A stretch of 37,233 nucleotides of DNA from assembly GCF_002934005.1 (NCBI RefSeq), contig NZ_PGEM01000107.1, positions 1 through 37,233 on the forward strand, read 5' to 3'. The notes beneath the pieces are model-generated. The model did not search any database and had not been told where the DNA came from. It was given only the letters and a program-made list of their open reading frames with translations. Shown here in pieces: positions 6,916-14,255 of the stretch (within the stretch, counting starts at the first letter, position 1; every line of letters starts with the position of its first letter). This DNA is from Cuspidothrix issatschenkoi CHARLIE-1 (GTDB lineage Bacteria > Cyanobacteriota > Cyanobacteriia > Cyanobacteriales > Nostocaceae). A program made the translations under genes and the position numbers.

Positions 6916-9636
6916 TTAATTTGTTGATGATAATTGTTGTTGGTTGAGATAGAAATAATGTCCTTTTTTCTGAATTAGTTCTTCATGTGTACCACTTTCG
7001 ACTAAAACCCCTCGATCTAAAACTAAAATCATATCCGCATGACGCACTGTAGAAAGACGATGAGCAATAATGATACTTGTTCGTCCTTGGAGAATTTTTT
7101 TGAGATTATTCTGAATAATGCGTTCAGATTCAGCATCCAGATGACTGGTAGCTTCATCTAAGATTAAAAGTCGCGGATTTCCTAATAAAGCACGGGCAAT
7201 TGCTAACCGTTGGCGTTGTCCACCTGATAACATTCCTCCACCTTCGCCAATTTGTGTTTCATAACCCATGGGCATCCTTTTAATAAATTCATCTGCTCCT
7301 GCAAGTTCGGCTGCTGTAATCATTTCATCTAGAGAGGCTTCAGGATGGGCAATTGTGAGATTTTCTCGAATTGTGCCGCCAAATAAAAATGTATCTTGAT
7401 CAACAACTCCTATTTGCGATCGCAAGGAATGCAAGGAAATACTAGTAACATCTTGATTGTCAATTAAAATTCTTCCATCTGTCGGCAGATATAAGCCTAA
7501 AATTAATTTAGATAAGGTGGTTTTTCCTGAACCGCTACGCCCTACAACGGCTACAGTTTGCTCTGGCAAAATTTCAAAACTCAAGTTTTCCAGAATGTTG
7601 ATTTCACTTTCGGGATGATAGCGAAAAGTAACGTTATTAAAACTAATTCTGCCAACTAATCGGGGTAAATATTGGCGGGTTTGATGTTCTAAATCTTCTT
7701 CTGGCTGGGCTTCTAAAACATCATTAACTCGTTCGGTGGCAACAATTACTTCTTGCAGTTGATTCCAAAGAATAATTAACCTTTGAAAAGGCTGAATAAT
7801 GTTACCCAACAGCATATTAAAAGCAACTAATTGACCGATGGTTAGCTGATTTTGAATAACTAACCAAGCACCAAACCATAATAATCCTGTACTGGCTAAG
7901 GATTGAATGGTAGAGCTAACTAATTGCAATTGATTACTAATTACTTGACCACTAAAGTTCTTTTTAATTAAGTTATTTAGCAATTCTTCCCAACGCCAAC
8001 GCACTGTTTGTTCAATGGCCATGGAACGAATTGAAGAAATCCCCGTTAAACTTTGAATTAAATAACTATTTTCCAAAGTTCCGGCTGTAAATACCTCCCG
8101 ACTAATGCGGCGTAAAAATGGTGTAGCAAAAAATGTTAAGATCACAAATGGCGGGACAATTGCTAATGTCATCGCTGCCATCGGTGGACTGTACCAAAAC
8201 ATTAATCCCACATAAATAAATACTGTCAATAAATCCAAACCTATAGATAGGGCTTCTCCTGTAAGAAAACGTTGAATTTTTTGATTTTCTTGCACACGAG
8301 AGACAATATCACCGACATAACGAGACTCAAAAAATGATAAAGGTAGCCCAAATGTATGTTTAATAAAACCTACCATTAAGGCGACACTAATGCGGTTGGC
8401 TGTGTGGTCAAGTAAATATTGCCTTAACCCATTAATGGCGACACGAAATAATCCGAAAATTAACAATCCAAAGCCGACAGTATTTAATGTTAAGACACTA
8501 CCTTGGACAATGACTCTATCTAACAAAAGTTGAGTAAATAAAGGTGTGACTAAACCAAATATCTGAATTAAGATCGAAGCAATAAATACTTCTAGAAGAA
8601 CTTGAAAATGGGGTTTAACTAACTCTAATAATTGCCAAAATGGACTGTTAGCTTCTGCGGTTTTTTTCAGAGAAGCTGTGGGTTCTAATAATAAGGCATA
8701 ACCAGTCCAACCGGCTTTAAATTGACTAATGGTAAGATGACGCAGACCAATGGCAGGATCAGCCACAATTACCTGTTTTTTGGTAATTTCATAGACAACT
8801 ATGTAATGTTTTCCTTCCCAATGGGCGATCGCGGGTAAAGATTGTTCTGCAAATTTATCCAAGCTGGCTTTAACTGGACGAGTGGCAAAACCAAGGGTTT
8901 CTGCCGCCGCACTTAAACTTCGCATGGATGCACCACTACGGCTAATATTTGCTAGATCCCGCAAGCGATTAATACTGAGATTTTTCCCCCAATAACGACC
9001 AACCATAACTAAACAGGCCGCAGCACAATCAGCAGCACTTTGTTGTTCTACAAATGGATAACGTTTACTAAATTTACGCCACCAATTTGTAGCAGTTACG
9101 GTGGGAACAGGAAAGTAGTGAGGACGCTTTTTTGGTGGGGTAACTGGGGTAATTATTGGTTGAGAAAAATTGGCATTTTTAACCGCTTTTGGGACTGGAA
9201 TGACGGGAGCTTCTGGAGATTTATTAGTATTAACTATTTCCGCTTTATTCAGTAATCGCCCATAAGTACTGGGAAATTCTCCCATGATTTTATTTAAGGT
9301 TTTTTGGGGAAGATAGGCAACTTTTAAATTTACAGAAGCTCTAGCCACATAATTGCTAAACTGTTGTTCTGGAAATAAAGTCAATTCTCCAAATGATTCC
9401 CCTGCTGTGAGAGTATTAATTAAATTATTGGAGCTATCAAGCAATCTCACCTTACCACTCAATACAATATAAATTCCTGGCTTGGCTGTTGTCCCTTGCC
9501 AAAATTGCTTGGCTATTGGTGGTTCAATAATTTCTAACGCATTGATACAATCTATAATTGCTCGCTCTGATAACACATCACCTAAGATTTGTTGAATGTG
9601 TGTAGCTAATTGTTCCTGAGAAAACCCTGATACCAT
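6916..9636 (-). CDS. C39-peptidase ABC exporter with N-terminal cyclic-nucleotide-binding-like domain
   Basis: A 906-residue bacteriocin-type exporter that cuts double-glycine leaders and exports the cargo. Domains in order: a cNMP-binding-like fold (about 40-125, with LSGKVRLLD, LTAGESFGELTLFP), a Pro-rich linker (135-180), and a C39 peptidase (190-320). The peptidase keeps the whole catalytic set: Q198, C204 (AADCAAAC), H277 (GKHYIVVY) and D293 (VADPAIG). A six-helix ABC membrane domain follows (about 335-610). The nucleotide-binding domain has Walker A GRSGSGKTT, signature LSGGQRQRLAIARAL and Walker B LLILDEATSHLD. A GGAGG sits 7 bases before ATG 9636. The architecture resembles the heterocyst exporter HetC, but I do not call it hetC. 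The cNMP-like domain may sense a ligand or only aid assembly. Confidence 0.93.
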   Translation of the reverse strand: MVSGFSQEQLATHIQQILGDVLSERAIIDCINALEIIEPPIAKQFWQGTTAKPGIYIVLSGKVRLLDSSNNLINTLTAGESFGELTLFPEQQFSNYVARASVNLKVAYLPQKTLNKIMGEFPSTYGRLLNKAEIVNTNKSPEAPVIPVPKAVKNANFSQPIITPVTPPKKRPHYFPVPTVTATNWWRKFSKRYPFVEQQSAADCAAACLVMVGRYWGKNLSINRLRDLANISRSGASMRSLSAAAETLGFATRPVKASLDKFAEQSLPAIAHWEGKHYIVVYEITKKQVIVADPAIGLRHLTISQFKAGWTGYALLLEPTASLKKTAEANSPFWQLLELVKPHFQVLLEVFIASILIQIFGLVTPLFTQLLLDRVIVQGSVLTLNTVGFGLLIFGLFRVAINGLRQYLLDHTANRISVALMVGFIKHTFGLPLSFFESRYVGDIVSRVQENQKIQRFLTGEALSIGLDLLTVFIYVGLMFWYSPPMAAMTLAIVPPFVILTFFATPFLRRISREVFTAGTLENSYLIQSLTGISSIRSMAIEQTVRWRWEELLNNLIKKNFSGQVISNQLQLVSSTIQSLASTGLLWFGAWLVIQNQLTIGQLVAFNMLLGNIIQPFQRLIILWNQLQEVIVATERVNDVLEAQPEEDLEHQTRQYLPRLVGRISFNNVTFRYHPESEINILENLSFEILPEQTVAVVGRSGSGKTTLSKLILGLYLPTDGRILIDNQDVTSISLHSLRSQIGVVDQDTFLFGGTIRENLTIAHPEASLDEMITAAELAGADEFIKRMPMGYETQIGEGGGMLSGGQRQRLAIARALLGNPRLLILDEATSHLDAESERIIQNNLKKILQGRTSIIIAHRLSTVRHADMILVLDRGVLVESGTHEELIQKKGHYFYLNQQQLSSTN

Positions 9637-9657
9637 TGACTAACCTCCACAACATTA

Positions 9658-10248
9658 TTATTTATTGGTCTGCAATAGATTAAATGACCAATGAAGACTA
9701 GGTTCAGGAGGAGAATGTAAATCACTAATTTTAATAGCAATTTCCTGATTTTCTGTAGTTAGAGAACTTTTACGTTTAGTGGAAAGTCCCATTTGTTTGA
9801 GGAGACGATTAATATGGCGATCGCTAATTTGAATCCCTAACTCCTTAGCTAAATGTTTACTTAACCATTGGGCAGTCCAATCACTAAAAGCATAGCCATA
9901 TTCACGGGGACTAGAACTAACTAATTCTTTCAATCTTTCAATATATTGATGATTAACAATCTTTGGTCTACCCAATGGCCGCTGATTCCATTTGTGCGCC
10001 ATACCCGCCTCAGCAATACCGATCCAATATCTGGCCATTTCTTGGGAACAACCAATAATTTCACAAATATGAGTTTGGGATTTTCCCATATCTGCTAACA
10101 ACATAATCTCAATACGTCGCCGATATTCTGATTGTGAATTACTTTGTAAATTTTTCAGCAATGCCTTACGCTGAAAAGGAGTTAAAAACTTACTTTCATA
10201 ATTATCGTAAATATTAAGAAACTGATCTTGATGAGAATAAGATGACAT
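9658..10248 (-). CDS. IS630-derived helix-turn-helix protein, likely regulator of the export operon
   Basis: About 196 residues from ATG 10248; a GTG four codons upstream is the alternative start. Two DNA-binding parts like those of IS630/Tc1 transposases are visible. The first is a helix-turn-helix in the N-terminal half (RRRIEIMLLADMGKSQTHIC, EIIGCSQEMARYW). The second is a winged-helix region (SDWTAQWLSKHLAKELGIQI, SDRHINRLLKQMGLSTKRKS). The catalytic DDE domain is missing: the protein ends about 35 residues later in an unrelated tail. It lies 21 bases before the exporter gene on the same strand, so it is probably co-transcribed. A domesticated transposase DNA-binding region acting as local regulator is inferred; simple transposase decay is less likely because the frame is intact. 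Confidence 0.75.
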   Translation of the reverse strand: MSSYSHQDQFLNIYDNYESKFLTPFQRKALLKNLQSNSQSEYRRRIEIMLLADMGKSQTHICEIIGCSQEMARYWIGIAEAGMAHKWNQRPLGRPKIVNHQYIERLKELVSSSPREYGYAFSDWTAQWLSKHLAKELGIQISDRHINRLLKQMGLSTKRKSSLTTENQEIAIKISDLHSPPEPSLHWSFNLLQTNK

Positions 10249-10260
10249 AATTCTTACCAC

Positions 10261-11621
10261 TTAATTTCTATTTGCAAATTTGGGCAAATCTATATCTATA
10301 GCAGGAAGCAGGAGGTAAGAGGAAAAGCCTTCTGTTGTCTGATAGCGCACCGTAGGGTAAGCCATGTTTTCAGTTTTAGTTACTCTCTCATTCAACTGCA
10401 TACCGCTATATCTGTTGAATTTATTGCTCAAATCGAGATGCAACAAATTTCACAAACACTCAGTATTTGTTTAATTCTCAATATTTATGTGCTGTTATTT
10501 CCCCCCATAAACAGCATGACCTGGTAAAACACCCAGAGATAATCATCTCTAAAAATTTTTGTTTTCAACATTCATCCCTCAGCCATTAGCTTTTAAGGCT
10601 GACAAACACTGGTATTGAGGTTAATTTATTAACCCACAAATATTTAAAATGATTGAATTGTAATTAGCTAATAATTACACAACACCTGTTGCCACAACTG
10701 TAACCTTAACGTGAATAAGCCCAGGCAAAATCAAATCTATCTTTTTACAGTAGCCTAAAATCATCAAACTCTCATCAGCAGACTTTCTGAAATTTCAAAT
10801 TATCTGTCAGATAAGTTTAGATACAAAAGTGACAAAGCTGTAATCGTTATCTTTAAATTCTGCTATATCTTCTTCTAAAATTTATATAAAAAATCAAATC
10901 TTTATCTAAGGTTTATAAAAACTTCATCAAAAATTCATATAAATGCCCATCAGGTAAAAATAGATTTATCAAAATTTCGTAAATCTAGCCATTCATGGTA
11001 TAAAAATTTTAAAATATATGTAAGGTGGGCATTGCCCACCACGTCTACATGAGAAATCAAATATCAACCAGATTTTATTTTTATGGCTGAATTTTGAATT
11101 CTGTTATATCGTTATATCAATTGCCAGTTGATATCACAGAAATCATTTCCTTTGCCAATGAGAGAATGATTTCACCATGACTTTTTCGTTTTCTCATCTA
11201 CCTTTGTGACTAAAGTTAGCCAGACTATAGCCACAGCACATTAGTAGCAGAAGTTATTTTGCCATCTCAATATAATTGGAGTAACCCACCACTCCCATTG
11301 AAAATTGGTCAGACTTATTGAGAAAACGAACCACCATTAGTCATAGTTCATCAGCCTGAATCTACAATTTATTTAATTAATCAGAAACTGAATGCTTCAG
11401 CAATCAGATTGTGTATTTCACCTACAGACATAAACAACTTCTCGGCAAAATCTCAGTGATTTGCCATGAACCTTTGTTTAAGTTCCTATTTCTAATTTAT
11501 AAGATGTTACCAGTGTATATTTGCCATTCTGGCAGATTTTTACAAGGATTCCGTAATTGCAGTTACTCATCTTTGAGATTAGTCAGGACTAAGTAACCAG
11601 CAATTCCAGTATTGAAGCCAA
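10261..11621. other. Long gap between exporter operon and hetP
   Basis: No convincing gene on either strand. It contains small inverted repeats: AGAGAT-AATC-ATCTCT at 10535-10550, GTAATTA-GCTAA-TAATTAC at 10660-10678, TATCTG-T-CAGATA near 10803-10815, GGTGGGC-ATT-GCCCACC at 11024-11040, and GAAATCATT/AATGATTTC near 11139-11173. The region must hold the promoter of the exporter operon and the 3' end of the hetP transcript, but I see no clear promoter motif. Confidence 0.6.
11024..11040. repeat. Short GC-rich hairpin repeat
   Basis: GGTGGGC-ATT-GCCCACC is a perfect 7-bp stem with a 3-base loop. A related hairpin (GGTGGGC-TTTTT-GCCCACC) follows hemE at 17185-17203, so this motif is dispersed. 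Confidence 0.6.
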
Positions 11622-12005
11622 CTATGCCGACTTTTTTTCTCTGCTGTTAGCCCGTACTTCCCCCTTTTGCTTATTTCCCACTTCTAGATAGGCTATATCT
11701 TTAATTTTGCTCAAACAGTTAGATGCCAGATGCCCTTCAGTTCTTTTCTCTGGGGTAGGTTTAGCAAGTTTTAAATTTTCATTATTTTGTGAGTTAGAGC
11801 GATTCATACGAGAGTTTTCTTTAACTATGCGGTTGTAAGTGCGATAAGGGATATAGTGCATCGGATTATAACCAACGAACCGCAACATTAATACACAAGC
11901 CCAAGAATACTTTCCTGCCAAAATCGCTTCTACTACCTGGTCAAGTTGTTCAGGATGGATTTTTGGTTCTAAGTTGTTACTGCCAGCAATATCTTGATTC
12001 ATCAT
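11622..12005 (-). CDS. hetP: HetP-family heterocyst commitment protein
   Basis: A 127-residue protein with the HetP signature at residues 17-70: [20 protein letters not shown], then [20 protein letters not shown] and YNRIVKEN. HetP and its homologues (Asl1930, Alr2902, Alr3234 in Anabaena PCC 7120) control commitment to heterocyst differentiation; hetP itself is a direct HetR target. The C-terminal 55 residues are polar and poorly conserved, as usual. A HetR-type palindrome lies about 780 bases upstream (12784-12800), supporting HetP itself rather than a side homologue. Paralogue identity is still not certain. AAGG precedes the tandem ATGs at 12005 and 12002. The nearest same-strand gene downstream is the peptide-export operon, recalling the hetC-hetP neighbourhood in Anabaena. 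Confidence 0.88.
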   Translation of the reverse strand: MMNQDIAGSNNLEPKIHPEQLDQVVEAILAGKYSWACVLMLRFVGYNPMHYIPYRTYNRIVKENSRMNRSNSQNNENLKLAKPTPEKRTEGHLASNCLSKIKDIAYLEVGNKQKGEVRANSREKKSA

Positions 12006-12265
12006 TTTAGTTACCTTTCAATTGAATAAATTAGTCCAGTTCTGCAAATACGATGCTTTTGATGGGAGTGGATAAACAGCCTCAGTCTATTTGCTATTGC
12101 GAAAATGAACGGAATCTATAGGTAATCAATTGCTGGCAAATGCACAAAAGAGTAATTATCTTGGCCAAAAGTATGGCAATTACACATTTAGAGACTTGAT
12201 AGAGATACAACTCGAAGAAGTGTAAATCTAAATTTATCTGAGAACCGGAGCTAAAAGCGGGCTGT

Positions 12266-12312
12266 AACCTGATGATGTTGTTCATAACCTGATCTGTCAT
12301 TGAAAACCTGAT
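12266..12312. repeat. Three spaced direct repeats in the hetP leader
   Basis: AACCTGAT occurs at 12266-12273, 12286-12293 and 12305-12312, spaced 20 and 19 bases apart, close to two helical turns. It lies 260-310 bases upstream of hetP. It may be a protein-binding array; chance is not excluded. Confidence 0.35.
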
Positions 12313-12783
12313 TGTTTTTAATCAAGCCTGTGTGCTGCGCTTTGCCGGATATACTCTGATATTCTCAGGAGTCTTAACAGTTTTACGATAGTAGTACATA
12401 AGTTTTATATAGCTGTCACTTTGTACTGACTCATGAATTATCTGCTTTCTACCTGGAGAATGTAAATTCGACGTAGCTTTTTTGTAGATGCTGTGTGTAT
12501 TTTTGAAACTTTCCAAGTGTTTATCTTCTGCTTTTCCCTAGTTACTGCTGTATAACTTTTTACTATTCAGTATTGGGCTTTTCAGTAAAAGCGCATAATT
12601 GCTGAATGGAGTCAGGAAAATCATTGATTTTTTAATTTCAAAACCCACATTTTTACTTATACTATTTTTTCTCGCTAATGTCATCTGCCAAGGTGGCAAT
12701 ATTTAAGTTAAATTTACTGAAGATATCCAGATATTTACTTATGTCTTGTGCAAGTTTGATTTTTGTCCCTACTTATCAAAAAT

Positions 12784-12800
12784 GAGGGGTGTTACCCCCC
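12784..12800. promoter_or_regulatory. Candidate HetR-binding palindrome upstream of hetP
   Basis: GAGGGGTGTTACCCCCC matches the HetR-bound inverted repeat of the Anabaena PCC 7120 hetP promoter, GAGGGGTCTAACCCCTC as I remember it, at 14 of 17 positions. Its own arms pair at 6 of 7 positions. It lies about 780 bases before the hetP start codon. As I recall, the Anabaena hetP promoter is also far upstream, giving a long leader. Confidence 0.7.
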
Positions 12801-14024
12801 ACTATAATCTCATTTCCAGATGGTATTATTGCTATACAAAGCAAAAAAACCGCTCACCTCTATGATCTAGCATCTCCAGGTATAGATAATAAGCTTGTCC
12901 ACATTTACCAAGGAGAAGTATAACTTTTTTAATAAAATATTGAAGATAATAAAAAATTATTTTATGTCTAAAACCCTTGCTAATTAGCTATTTTAGTAAA
13001 ATTGATTACCTATATTTATGGAGAATATTCAAAATAATGGAATTACGAAAAATAATTAAACTCCCTCAAACTAATTTATTTTTTGACCTACATATTAAAA
13101 ATATTTTTCTTTAAGTAAATTTTATAGTTAAACAAAATGAACAATATTTATTGTCTCTGTATATGTCAAAATGTATCAATGTAAACTTTTGCTTATCATC
13201 TAGTTTATCTGCTGATAGGGAATAATTTATTAAGCAATATATGATTTTTACTAAATTACTATCCTGGTAATTATCTATATACAAACTGTTGATATAAGCG
13301 AGATTACAGTGATGGTTATTCTGTCTAACAAGTAGAAATAGGGATGATTATTTATGGTTAGTTACTGCCGATTATTCTGATGCAAGCAGATACTTCGGTA
13401 TAGAATTACAATTTAGTACGTATTGTTAAGTAACTCTTAATCTATTAAATATTTGATCTACTTCCGTATGTAAGCTATTACTATTAAGCGTAGTTATTCA
13501 CCGTCGCCATCATTTTAAGAACTTCCAAAAAAGTTATGATTCAGATGACTTGACAAAAACCAATGAAGAAGTTTATATTACAACTGCCAAGCTGTTTAGG
13601 TTTTCCAAATCTTTCAGTAACAGGAGACGCTTAAGAAGCGATCGCTAGGCTAAAAATTTGTTTGATGCCATCACAACTAGCCGGGAACTTATAGCCTAAA
13701 CTGTGCGCCATCAATGATAACTGTATTTGAGCCTGACCAACCTGAAAAACTAGCTGGATAAAGCTACTGCTGTCCTGGCTTTATTCAACTAACTTGTAAC
13801 CAACACTAGCATTAGACATTTTTGGGTTACTTTAGTGTCTGCAACTAGAGTACATGGTTTTCTGTGTGAGTAACTTTAATTGTGTTATTTGGGAATTTGC
13901 CACAGTAAAATTTTTTGATCTTCAACAAACCTAGACTGATTAGGGTAATATTTTTCATATTGTAGCGATTTAGAGAGAAAATTAGCTATCAGACTAAATT
14001 TCATGATACTGGGTGAGAGGCTTT

Positions 14025-14250
14025 CCACAGAGATTCATGAACCTCCCCTGGCTAAAGCCGAGGGGATTCTACATTCATCATCAAAACTTGCTCAACCAGG
14101 TTTGCACCCTTACGGGTTCGCCAGTCACTCATGGGGGAAACCCCCAAGACCGTGCTGGCTCACCAAGTAGAGTAGAGGCTTCGACTCCTGTAGCGTTACC
14201 TTGGGGATGCCCGCACCACGTACACCTCATAGCTTCGCAAACTGCTGTAA
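14025..14250 (-). mobile_element. IS200/IS605-like right-end (omega-RNA-like) remnant
   Basis: On the minus strand this segment is GC-richer than its surroundings and strongly structured. It contains a hairpin TTGGGGG-TTT-CCCCCA, a second GAACCC-GTAA-GGGTGC, and near its end CCCCTCGGCTTTAGCCAGGGG followed by GGTTCATGAA. This order resembles the right end of cyanobacterial IS200/IS605 elements, where the tnpB 3' region doubles as guide-RNA scaffold. No tnpB is present: GH116 coding sequence starts immediately upstream. It may therefore be a decayed end or a non-autonomous copy. A plus-strand frame here (14013-14276) is a by-product of the repeat. Confidence 0.4.
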
Positions 14251-14255
14251 GTTAT

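Larger units (their letters stand above)
12006..14024. other. Two-kilobase non-coding region upstream of hetP
   Basis: It contains the probable long hetP leader and promoter (12006-12800) and, beyond it, about 1.2 kb of AT-rich sequence with no gene I can support. Small frames at 12094-12300 and 12322-12516 (minus) lack ribosome sites and recognisable composition. One HIP1 octamer is at about 13637. No tRNA or CRISPR seen. Confidence 0.6.

Noticed and set aside
6916-9636. Naming the exporter hetC
   Set aside because: Domain order is like HetC, but the length (906 residues), cargo-type neighbours and gene order differ; without a phylogeny the name would be a guess.
10261-10446. 61-codon minus-strand frame directly before the HTH gene
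   Set aside because: It starts at TTG without a ribosome site, ends by chance next to the next frame, and has no recognisable composition. Probably leader DNA.
11411-11596. 61-codon plus-strand frame
   Set aside because: No ribosome site, no similarity to known proteins, located in a long non-coding region.
12094-12516. Two small minus-strand frames (68 and 64 codons) between the HetR site and hetP
   Set aside because: No convincing ribosome sites, no family resemblance, and they lie in what is probably the long hetP leader. I also looked for an RGSGR-type PatS/PatX pentapeptide here and found none.
10261-12800. NtcA-type GTA-N8-TAC sites for hetP or the export operon
   Set aside because: No site with the exact 8-base spacing was found near either start; near matches had other spacings.
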